From an uncultured Prevotellaceae bacterium (GTDB lineage: Bacteria; Bacteroidota; Bacteroidia; Bacteroidales; Bacteroidaceae), in the NCBI GenBank assembly GCA_946410305.1, contig CAMJZV010000012.1, positions 25,926-89,925 of the forward strand: a DNA stretch of 64,000 bases, in the 5' to 3' direction. Shown in pieces: positions 1 to 7,817 of the stretch. The position numbers were made by a program, and so were the translations under genes. The stretch's first letter is position 1; the number at the start of each line of letters is the position of its first letter. The notes under the pieces were generated by a model that was not told where the DNA came from, did no database searches, and saw only the letters and a program-made list of their open reading frames with translations.

Positions 1-2834
1 TTGAAGATACGTCCGTTTCCTAAGTTGATGATACAGTTACCTGCAACAGGTCCCAGGAAGCCGCCGCCATACATGAACTCACACTCGGCGATATTCTCAG
101 TCATGTTGTTTGCCTTTGACACACCAGCTATAGGACCATTCAAGTTGATGTAAGTGCTGTATTTCGCATCGTATTCATATTCTAATTTATTTGTTGATGT
201 ATTATAGACGCCCTTTCCGATGGCACCTTCCTCGCTGCCTCCGAATATCTGGAACATATAACCGCGGTTCAGATTGACTGTTGTCGAACCCCATATCTCA
301 GTGTTCACGCCCTTACCGCCGCCAAATACATTAAGCGCCTTACCCAGCACGTCCATTCCCTGTTCGTCAAGGATAACGCCCGTGTTTCGCTTGGTAATCT
401 TAAATTCGTCGTTCTCATAGAGTTTTCGCTCACCGAACTCATCGCCCTCCACCTCGTCGAATAAGCTATCACGATTAACCACTGATGCGTTCAGGTTGAT
501 GACGACATTACCATTTACGACACCACTGTTATAGCAGCCACCGTAGATGTTACCATTCTTCAGGCGACGGTCGATATCAGCGGAAGTACTGGTGACAGGC
601 GATGGTAAGACACCCGAAGTCACAGGGGCAACATCCTTACCAGTTGTAGAACTGATAGTATTCCACTCCAATTGTTTGTTACCCTTACTATCCAATACAT
701 ATTGCACTTTGTTATTGGTGTCTAAGATAGGCTCGTAATTCGCGTCACGCAGAATCACCCAACGCTTGGGTCGGATTTTCAGACCTGCGAAGTTCAGTTG
801 TAGTTTGTCACCTATCGAACCTGTTGGTGCTGGATCGGGTTTGCCGGTAATACCACCTTCATAGAGAGCGTTATATTCAGAAGGAGTGACGAAAGCATTA
901 TTGCAACCACCTACTACCTTGTCATAGATAATTACCTCATCGTTGAAGTTGATAGTTGTCTTACCATCAGCTATCATACTACCTACGTTACCACCGCAGT
1001 AGAACGAACCAAACTGGGTGGAATATTCTTCGTAATCGGCACCGTCACCATTTGATTTGCTTTCAAAGACAACGGTAGATTTCTCCTTCATGGCGCAACC
1101 TTCCATGTATTTGGCAAAGACAGTAGCGTCTGTCAAATCCATCGAGTTAAACTTAGTACCCTCAGCACCATCAATATCTGTCCTTTTCATGGTGCGCAGC
1201 ACACCTTCGCCTCTACCCTCGCCATCAGCCTCATTGTATTTAATCATGTTCTCGCCGTTGTTGCCGAGGAACACGTTGTCGATGATGACGTGTGAACCAA
1301 TCTTGATGTGGGTTTTGTCGCCAGAACTTGAACCTTCAACATTCTCTCGCAAAGAAGCGCTATTACCACCCACATAGAGGCTGCCATCTACGATGGTAGG
1401 ATTCTCTGCCGTTCCTCTGACGAGGATAGACACCTTCTCTGCGTTAGGACGTATCAGGTTGAGGGCTGTAGCAGATTTGAGTTTCTCTTCGACACCTGTT
1501 ATGCCTGCTGCTGTAAGGATTTCATCAGGATTGTAGTAGAAATCACTCCAACGCGGATTATCCTTTAGTTTTTGGTTATCTGTGTAGGCATACGAACCGT
1601 TACCACCACCATAAACGTCGCCATAAATGTGGGTCATAATACCTATGGTATTACCAGCATAGACATTACCTGAGATGTCGTTACCGCCATATACGTTGTT
1701 GACGTGACCCGACAGCACTCTGACACGAGCAGCGTAACCAGCAGGAATGTGGTTAGGATTATCATCAGGGTCCAGTGCTACGTCGGTATATGGCACTGGT
1801 GTGGCGTCGTTGTTGTTGTACAACGGCTTCACATCCGCCTTACGACAGCCGCCATAGACGTTATCGACCACCATCCCTGCACCCTCAATCTGCATCAGCA
1901 GACCTTCAGGACTGGTCATACGTCCCTCGTTACCGCCGCCATAGAGGTTACGGACTCTGCCTTGTTGCAGATTCCATCGAGGACGGATAGCCATATCCGC
2001 CTTGTTGTTACCACCAAACAAGCGACCTATCTGGAATGCATCGCTTTCGGGGTAGGAGAAGGTGGTGTTGATACCCATCTTATCCTCGAAGCGGGCGTTG
2101 GTCAGCAATTCACCAGTATTATCAGCATTAGGATTGGTAGCATCTATGATACTATTAACCACTGCACTAGGGTTATCCAAACTGATAACAGTTCTCTCTG
2201 TTACTGTAGCATTGTTACCACCACCATAGGCATAGACAATGGAACCGCCATGAATATCAACGAAGGTCTTGCCAAGATCAGGGACTATGAGTGGGGTAGT
2301 ACTAGTAGCTACCTCTATATTGTTCTTTTTGGCATAATAGACAGTATTAGAGCCTTCGGTCCTTGAACCATATTCATACTCACCATCGCCTCCGCCAAAC
2401 AACTGACCGATATATATCTTTTGAGCATCGGCAGCCTCCGTTCCATCCGTATTTGTTTTTGTAGAAATGAGCAAGAGGGCATTCCAAGTCGTATCAACTT
2501 TGTTGATGGTTGCATGAGGCTTCACAATATCAGGCAATTCTTCTGTCGACTTTCCAATAGTTCCCGCGATATCGTTACCGCCATAGAGACGGTTAATGAC
2601 AATATAGTTAGAAGCATGGGCACCGTCAATATTCATGAAGGCTCTGCCTTTGACATCAGCCATACGCGCACCACCAAAGACTCTATTGAGGTCGCCAGCA
2701 TGCACAGTAACAGTGGTATTACCGCCAGTTTTCCCGGCATTACCACCACCATAGACGTTGCCGCCAATAGTAATCTGGGCCTGCATCAACGATGCAGACA
2801 AGCACAGCAGCAATATGGCGGTTAACTTCTTCAT
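1..2834 (-). CDS. VYGGGN-repeat giant surface protein (C-terminus beyond window)
   Basis: An open frame starts at an ATG at 2834 and runs off the left edge, giving 944 residues without a stop. The N-terminus MKKLTAILLLCLSASLMQAQ is a signal peptide probably cut after QAQ, with no lipobox. The protein is built from about 18 imperfect repeats centred on [VLI]-[YF]-GG-[GNC]-[NDS], such as VYGGGN, LYGGND, LFGGGD and VYGGCR. Each is followed by a short strand-like segment, which suggests a beta-helix or beta-solenoid. The ATG overlaps the stop of the upstream fimbrillin gene (ATGA, 2831-2834), so it is translationally coupled and is the last visible gene of the fimbrial operon. Position and size suggest a tip or surface adhesin; this is inference. 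I do not recognise a named family, and any C-terminal sorting domain lies outside the window. Confidence 0.75.
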   Translation of the reverse strand, partial: MKKLTAILLLCLSASLMQAQITIGGNVYGGGNAGKTGGNTTVTVHAGDLNRVFGGARMADVKGRAFMNIDGAHASNYIVINRLYGGNDIAGTIGKSTEELPDIVKPHATINKVDTTWNALLLISTKTNTDGTEAADAQKIYIGQLFGGGDGEYEYGSRTEGSNTVYYAKKNNIEVATSTTPLIVPDLGKTFVDIHGGSIVYAYGGGNNATVTERTVISLDNPSAVVNSIIDATNPNADNTGELLTNARFEDKMGINTTFSYPESDAFQIGRLFGGNNKADMAIRPRWNLQQGRVRNLYGGGNEGRMTSPEGLLMQIEGAGMVVDNVYGGCRKADVKPLYNNNDATPVPYTDVALDPDDNPNHIPAGYAARVRVLSGHVNNVYGGNDISGNVYAGNTIGIMTHIYGDVYGGGNGSYAYTDNQKLKDNPRWSDFYYNPDEILTAAGITGVEEKLKSATALNLIRPNAEKVSILVRGTAENPTIVDGSLYVGGNSASLRENVEGSSSGDKTHIKIGSHVIIDNVFLGNNGENMIKYNEADGEGRGEGVLRTMKRTDIDGAEGTKFNSMDLTDATVFAKYMEGCAMKEKSTVVFESKSNGDGADYEEYSTQFGSFYCGGNVGSMIADGKTTINFNDEVIIYDKVVGGCNNAFVTPSEYNALYEGGITGKPDPAPTGSIGDKLQLNFAGLKIRPKRWVILRDANYEPILDTNNKVQYVLDSKGNKQLEWNTISSTTGKDVAPVTSGVLPSPVTSTSADIDRRLKNGNIYGGCYNSGVVNGNVVINLNASVVNRDSLFDEVEGDEFGERKLYENDEFKITKRNTGVILDEQGMDVLGKALNVFGGGKGVNTEIWGSTTVNLNRGYMFQIFGGSEEGAIGKGVYNTSTNKLEYEYDAKYSTYINLNGPIAGVSKANNMTENIAECEFMYGGGFLGPVAGNCIINLGNGRIF

Positions 2835-3871
2835 TCTATCGTAAACAAATTATCTAAGTCCTTATCCGACATGACATACAGATAGGTCGGATCTACTTTC
2901 AGATTCAGTTGTACCCGTTGTCCTCTGGAGGCCTCTAAGTTCGGTATCTTATTGGTTGCCTCGCAGTTAGCACGTATCAGATTGCCCTTGCTGTCGTACA
3001 CGTCGTAGGTGCTGACCAGTGTCAGATTGTTCGAGAACGTTGGTGCAAAGCAGGCTATGATGTTGAGGGGTGTCGCGCTGCTAAGAGCTTGGCCTTCAGC
3101 ATCGTTGAATATCTCTGCTGCACAGTTGTCACCAGTCGACGTGTAGGTAACACTGGTGATGGGACTTGTTCCCTCCGTATTATGTAGTAACGTCACAGCA
3201 GCGTTAACGCTGGCTTTATTGACGCTCAGCGTCATGGTCTTCAACTTGATGGTACGCAACTGGGCATACTCCTCACTTACTTTCAGACTGAACTTCACCG
3301 AGGCATAGAGGTGGTCCATCAGCAGGTACATATAGAAGTTATCATTAGCATTCTCCATACGCCAACCGAACTGGCCTTCCTTCAGATCTGTGTCCGTTTC
3401 CTTGACACCCGTGATGATACAGATGTCATCAGCAGTTACAGGTTTGATGCCGTTGATGGTCAGGGTGGCACCGTCAGAGGTGACACTTGAAAGACTGCTA
3501 GACATGCCTGTTATTTTCGGCATGTAGCCATAGACAGTATAAGGCGTGATGGCATCCACATCGAAGTGAGCATACCATTTGGTGGCGTATCTGATATAGT
3601 TTTCTGTATAGGGTGCAGTAGTGGACTCCAGCATATAGATGCCTATATCCGTCACCTTATCTGGCGTATAGGCTGTAAAGCCTGAGGGAGCACGACGGGG
3701 TGCTTCCTTCTCCGTAAAATAGGGAGCGTAGGTCATCAGCTGCACCTGCTTGCCTACGGGTTCTTCGCCCGTAGTAACCGTCTGTGCTCCGGATTCGTCC
3801 GAGGAACAGGCGTTTAGCAGCATGGTTAAAGCCATGAGCAATATGCAGATAACTTCCTTCTTCACTCTCAT
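2831..3871 (-). CDS. Fimbrillin-family lipoprotein (Mfa_like_1 type)
   Basis: This is a 346-residue secreted lipoprotein. The N-terminal segment ends in LLNAC, with the lipid-modified Cys at residue 22 followed by SSDE. The body has features of the Bacteroidales fimbrillin-like family: an early YTPDKVTDIGIYML strand, PYTVYGYMPKITG, and a second beta domain with a Thr/Ser-rich mid-section. Family knowledge says such proteins are exported as lipoproteins, trimmed by an arginine-type protease and polymerised by donor-strand exchange, or serve as accessory tip subunits. The gene sits 6 bp after the preceding fimbrillin gene and overlaps the giant repeat protein by 4 bp, so it belongs to the same transcript. 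An accessory or minor subunit is more likely than the main shaft protein because it is small and distal in the operon. Confidence 0.72.
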   Translation of the reverse strand: MRVKKEVICILLMALTMLLNACSSDESGAQTVTTGEEPVGKQVQLMTYAPYFTEKEAPRRAPSGFTAYTPDKVTDIGIYMLESTTAPYTENYIRYATKWYAHFDVDAITPYTVYGYMPKITGMSSSLSSVTSDGATLTINGIKPVTADDICIITGVKETDTDLKEGQFGWRMENANDNFYMYLLMDHLYASVKFSLKVSEEYAQLRTIKLKTMTLSVNKASVNAAVTLLHNTEGTSPITSVTYTSTGDNCAAEIFNDAEGQALSSATPLNIIACFAPTFSNNLTLVSTYDVYDSKGNLIRANCEATNKIPNLEASRGQRVQLNLKVDPTYLYVMSDKDLDNLFTIE

Positions 3872-3877
3872 TTCTTA

Positions 3878-5041
3878 CTACCAATTATAAACATTATGAC
3901 TAATTTCTTTGGTGGACCAATCTTTGACATAGACGGTTTGTACCTGCAACTTGCCGCTGCCGGCATAGTAGGCATAGACTATCCAGGTGTGGTTGCGGCT
4001 GAAGTCGCCAGCCTGCTGCATCTGGAAACCAACGTTCTGTGGCTCGCCACCATCAATCGTATAGGTGATCGTACCTGCCAGTTGCTTGTCCGACTCGCGC
4101 AGATAGATGGGACCATTTACAGTTAGGTTAGCTCCATTAATCAGGTTCTCGTATTCCTGGGCATCCTGATTGAAGTAGATATAGTCCGTAGGGTCTGCCG
4201 TCTCAGCGATGTCGTCGATATCTGTCAACAGCAACTCTCCAGCATTCGCATTGTAGGTCATGGACTGCGGTGTAGTGAATAGGTATTCCTCGTCGGGAAT
4301 CATATTTTCATTCATCTTGATGCTGGTGATTCTTACCGTGGGCTGGTCTTTCGTCTTGGCAAAGACAAAGCGCAGTTTCGACACAGCACGAGTCAATGGG
4401 ACGGTAGATACCGCATCCAAGCTTCCCACACGCAGGGCAGGGGCATCACCCACCACAAGCTGCGTGGTCAGATAACCTGCCATAGGCAGTCCGTCAGTAG
4501 GTACGCTTGTCTGCAGGTCACCTAGTCCGAAGTGGCCTGTAATCTTGGCACCTGTCAGCAGGTTGGCACGGGTTGTCTCCTCGTTCAATGTTCCCACACC
4601 GCAGTTGGCAGCTTTGACATTGGCTTGCACATAGACATCGACGCTGGGTTTCCTACTTGCGAAGTCGTCGCTGACAGGTATCTGGTAGGTTGTGCCTTCG
4701 CCCGTGTTCAGGGATGCGACATCCTCTGTGCTGAGATAACCTACATACTTGCCTGGGAATGTCGACTCGTCCGACTCGTATATCCACAGCTGCAGGCTCT
4801 TGATGGTTCCTTCATCGTTGATGGCATCCACCTCGCCTACGTCGCCGCGAGTTTGTGCAGCTTTTTTCTGTGCTGCAGCCGCTTGTTCCGGAGCATAGAC
4901 ATATATCGCCAACATGACGGGCTTCTTGTCCGCGCCACTCTCCTGCCCTTCCTCGTCCGAGGAACTGCAGGCACCGGTCATCAGCAGCATCATGCCGCTC
5001 AAGAACCAGGTCAGAAATGATATATGTCTGTTCTTCAACAT
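3878..5041 (-). CDS. Fimbrillin-like lipoprotein (accessory fimbrial subunit)
   Basis: This is a 387-residue lipoprotein. The signal sequence ends MLLMTGAC with Cys at about residue 25, followed by SSSDEEGQ. The N-terminal half has the strand pattern of FimA/Mfa1-type pilins (LQLWIYESDE, then DVYVQANVKA). A central GLPMAGY followed by VPLTRAVSKLRFVF matches the conserved region where fimbrillins carry 'L-P-M-[ST/A]-G' and 'L-x-R-x-[VA]-[AS]-K-[LV]-x-[VF]'. The C-terminal half is beta-rich and ends VQTVYVKDWSTKEISHNVYNW, compatible with a pilin donor or acceptor strand. The upstream gene stops 9 bp before it. It could be a minor shaft or tip-adaptor subunit; which one cannot be told from sequence alone. 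Confidence 0.7.
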   Translation of the reverse strand: MLKNRHISFLTWFLSGMMLLMTGACSSSDEEGQESGADKKPVMLAIYVYAPEQAAAAQKKAAQTRGDVGEVDAINDEGTIKSLQLWIYESDESTFPGKYVGYLSTEDVASLNTGEGTTYQIPVSDDFASRKPSVDVYVQANVKAANCGVGTLNEETTRANLLTGAKITGHFGLGDLQTSVPTDGLPMAGYLTTQLVVGDAPALRVGSLDAVSTVPLTRAVSKLRFVFAKTKDQPTVRITSIKMNENMIPDEEYLFTTPQSMTYNANAGELLLTDIDDIAETADPTDYIYFNQDAQEYENLINGANLTVNGPIYLRESDKQLAGTITYTIDGGEPQNVGFQMQQAGDFSRNHTWIVYAYYAGSGKLQVQTVYVKDWSTKEISHNVYNW

Positions 5042-5050
5042 GTTTCTTCT

Positions 5051-6733
5051 TTATAATTCTACATTCGTCGTGGTGGCTTGTATCCATTTTGTCACCACCT
5101 GTACGCCCACTTCCAAGCGTGGTGCCAGCAGGTCGGGCATGCAGGTGTAAGCATTGGCGAGCGAGGTTATTTTCATCGACATCGTCGTCGTGTAGTCCTG
5201 GGTGAACACACGGTTGGTATAGTCTTTACCCTCCTCTTTCTTGTCAGCTGGGTCGATGAGGGCTATGAGGTAGAAGCGCGTATCGGGATAGACGACACCG
5301 TCCTTGCCTGTAAATGCATATCCCGTATTGTTTTCCAGTTCCAGGATGACAGGCACTTTCTCGTCGTCGTACGACTGGAGTACCAGCGTATTGGTTTTAT
5401 TGCCATCAACAATGGTGGTCTCGTAGATAAAGCGTCCGTCGACGTCTGTCTGTTCACCACGTGGCTTCATGTTGTGGCCCACCGTATGTTGACCACCGAT
5501 AATGACGCCTTTCAGGGGAAGGTGAGTCATGTCTGCATTGGTCACAGGGACGTCTTTGGCATCTCTGAGCGTGGCAGCCATGTGTGTCAGCGTCAGTTGC
5601 AGATTGGCCACACCATACTGCAGAGGATTCTCCACGGCTACCGCCTTGGTATTGGTGTTAACAGCTGCCGGACCGTTATAGTGTTGGCCCAGGAACGTAG
5701 CCCAGGGCGTGTTAACATTCATATTCTGATAGGTGCTCTTCGGCACTTCCACCGCAGAGGTCCAGATGGGACTGTCGGTAAAGAACACCAGCTCGGCAGG
5801 GTAGGTATAGCGGTTGATACCGTTGATATTGTCGAGTTGAGTAGTCGTTGTTTTGACTTCAAAATGGTCACCCATCCAACGGATAGCAGCTGCTCCGTCA
5901 GGAAGTCCGATAGAGCGTGGATAGGTGTTGGTGGCTATGGAACTATTATTATTGATATTTGTTACGATAGCCGTGCTTACGGCATCTGTATTGTTTTTCA
6001 GTAGTTCTTTCAGTGCTGCCACGAAGGCCTTGATATTCTCTGCAGCGCCGCTCATCATTCCCCCACCCTCACCATCGGAATGGATGAAGTCCAGATAGTA
6101 GCTTTTCAGCGTTGGGTCTTCTGTTGTGCTCCAGCCAGAAGTATTGGCAATATTGGTCATATAGGTAGCCAATGCCTGAGCATCATCGTGTGCTTCCGTA
6201 GATTCGCGGATTGATTTGAGGCTGAACTGAATGTCAGCAGTCTTCTTACGAATGATAGGCAGTGCACTCAGTTCACCATATACTGCTGGGTTTGGGGTTG
6301 ATGGTTTTGTAGCCTTGCCATAGACCAGCATACGGTTAGTACCAGTCATCAGGTGGCAAGTATTCACGTAGTAAGTGTTGTATTTTTCTGTCTCTGTCTC
6401 GTATTCCTTTGTCTTGTTATCTTCATTTGCGCCAACAAGATCTATCAGCGGCTCGTCGGTGACGGCTACTGGCGCGTTGTTGGTACGGAAAGGAATAGCC
6501 ACCAGCAGTTCCATGCCTTGGAACGTGGCGGCTCTATGGGTGTTGGCAGAGATCTGACGAGGCTTCATGGCTCTGTCGCCAATACTCATCAGCAGGTCTA
6601 CCTGTTTCGCTGTTGGCTGTTCCATCCCTTGCTCATCAGGCATGTCGTCGCTGGTTGAGCATGATATAATCATCATGCCTAACAGCATAGAGTATAGGAT
6701 GTTTCTGATAGCAGCCATTACGCGCGCGTACAT
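5051..6733 (-). CDS. Large fimbrillin-like lipoprotein
   Basis: This is a 560-residue lipoprotein whose signal peptide ends MMIISC, followed by STSDDMPDEQG. Near the N-terminus, RAATFQGMELLVAIPF resembles the 'F-R-G-[MI]-x-x-[LI]' strand of Mfa1-type pilins; later come MLVYGKATKP, a long alpha/beta insertion and a beta-rich C-terminal domain ending QVVTKWIQATTTNVEL. A start at 6733 is preferred because an A/T-rich stretch precedes it; an in-frame ATG at 6718 would also leave a good signal peptide. The architecture parallels the 767-residue protein encoded upstream (shared themes: FYGRA/VYGKA, a PAELV/C-[FY]F segment, VALELQNNTG versus VILELENNTG), so the two look like paralogues. It lies 27 bp after the anchor gene in the operon. 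Confidence 0.72.
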   Translation of the reverse strand: MYARVMAAIRNILYSMLLGMMIISCSTSDDMPDEQGMEQPTAKQVDLLMSIGDRAMKPRQISANTHRAATFQGMELLVAIPFRTNNAPVAVTDEPLIDLVGANEDNKTKEYETETEKYNTYYVNTCHLMTGTNRMLVYGKATKPSTPNPAVYGELSALPIIRKKTADIQFSLKSIRESTEAHDDAQALATYMTNIANTSGWSTTEDPTLKSYYLDFIHSDGEGGGMMSGAAENIKAFVAALKELLKNNTDAVSTAIVTNINNNSSIATNTYPRSIGLPDGAAAIRWMGDHFEVKTTTTQLDNINGINRYTYPAELVFFTDSPIWTSAVEVPKSTYQNMNVNTPWATFLGQHYNGPAAVNTNTKAVAVENPLQYGVANLQLTLTHMAATLRDAKDVPVTNADMTHLPLKGVIIGGQHTVGHNMKPRGEQTDVDGRFIYETTIVDGNKTNTLVLQSYDDEKVPVILELENNTGYAFTGKDGVVYPDTRFYLIALIDPADKKEEGKDYTNRVFTQDYTTTMSMKITSLANAYTCMPDLLAPRLEVGVQVVTKWIQATTTNVEL

Positions 6734-6760
6734 TAATATTTTAAATAATACATGATGCTA

Positions 6761-7804
6761 CTACAATTCTGGATTGTAGGTACCACCATCATTCCAGTCA
6801 AGCGTGACGCTGACACCTACGGTGCTGTCGTAAGGTCTTACGGCACCATCGTCGTCGAGTTCGCCTTTGATAATCTTCAAGTCACCCGCCTTCAGCGGTT
6901 CTTGGATGTCCAAGACGGTCTCAGTTACCTTACCGTCAGCCTTGGTGAGATACACCTTAATCTGCCAGAGGGTAGGATTCGTCGACGCTCGTTTCTTGAC
7001 GGATGCCGGTGCGGCATCTTTGGAGGGGAAGTTCACTGAGCAGAAGCATAGCAGGTTGTTACCTGTCTCTACTTTCTCTGCTTCTATCAGTGTAGAGGTA
7101 CTCTCATAGACATAGGTACTGTCCTTGATGAGGAAGTCGTTGGCAAAGCCCGTGGTATAAACCTTGATGTCTGTAAAGGTCTGTCCTTTGGGGTTGAGCA
7201 CCAACGTAGCGGCACTATTGGCCATATACAGGTGGACATTAAATGTCTGGTCTACGCCCTCCAGCACCTCCATAGGTTGGCGGGCAGTAAAGAGTCCTGT
7301 GGTGTGGGAAGGAAGTATTCCATTACCGCCAGACACTGTGGGGGCGTCCTGTCGCAGTGAGGACGTGACGCCTGACTGGTCGTTGGCAAGGTCTACTATC
7401 GTATTGTTGGCGATGTTGGCCACTGCCAGGTGCATGTATTTACGCATGGGCAGTGTGAGGGTGTAGCTCGACTGGTTAGCATTCATGATGTGCTGGTCGT
7501 GCTGCAAGCGCTCCATCTTTCCTTCCGTATCGTAGAATGAGAGGTCTACATCGTGGGCAAAGTCGCTGAAGATATCTTTCAGATGCGTCTCAAGGGCATT
7601 GGCCACGCTGAGTTCGGTCATCGTGGTCAACTGCGTCTGCAACTCCGTCGTCATATTGGTCACCAGCTTCAACTGGTAGGCCATCTGAAACTGTTGGTCG
7701 TCGTTACAGTCCGTCAGATCGTCATCAATGACGGAGCATCCCGCCATCAGCCAGCAGGCTGACAGCAGGATTCCCATCATGAAAGTATTTCTTTTTTGCC
7801 TCAC
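6761..7804 (-). CDS. FimB/Mfa2-family fimbrial anchor lipoprotein
   Basis: The protein has 347 residues. The signal sequence ends CWLMAGC and is followed at once by SVIDDDLTDCNDD, a hallmark of the Mfa2/FimB family (C-S-x-I-x-[DE]-D-L-[ST]-x-C). Next come a first beta domain (QMAYQLKLVTNM...SFYDTEGKMER...YTLTLPMRKYMHLAVANI), the typical pattern of 'L-P-x-G/R-x-Y-x-x-[VL]-x-x-[GA]-N', and a second domain ending VSVTLDWNDGGTYNPEL. In Porphyromonas the family anchors the fimbria in the outer membrane and limits its length; its Mfa2-like membership is clear, while the role here is inferred. It is encoded 13 bp after the Mfa1-like gene, the usual pairing of pilin and anchor. Confidence 0.85.
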   Translation of the reverse strand: MRQKRNTFMMGILLSACWLMAGCSVIDDDLTDCNDDQQFQMAYQLKLVTNMTTELQTQLTTMTELSVANALETHLKDIFSDFAHDVDLSFYDTEGKMERLQHDQHIMNANQSSYTLTLPMRKYMHLAVANIANNTIVDLANDQSGVTSSLRQDAPTVSGGNGILPSHTTGLFTARQPMEVLEGVDQTFNVHLYMANSAATLVLNPKGQTFTDIKVYTTGFANDFLIKDSTYVYESTSTLIEAEKVETGNNLLCFCSVNFPSKDAAPASVKKRASTNPTLWQIKVYLTKADGKVTETVLDIQEPLKAGDLKIIKGELDDDGAVRPYDSTVGVSVTLDWNDGGTYNPEL

Positions 7805-7817
7805 AGAGTATTAATAA

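Noticed and set aside
1704..2366. 220-codon plus-strand frame near the left edge
   Set aside because: It is opposite the VYGGGN-repeat protein, whose frame is open through the whole left end with a start, signal peptide and repeats.
5078..6004. 308-codon plus-strand frame opposite the 560-residue fimbrillin
   Set aside because: No signal or domain features, and the fimbrillin frame matches paralogues.
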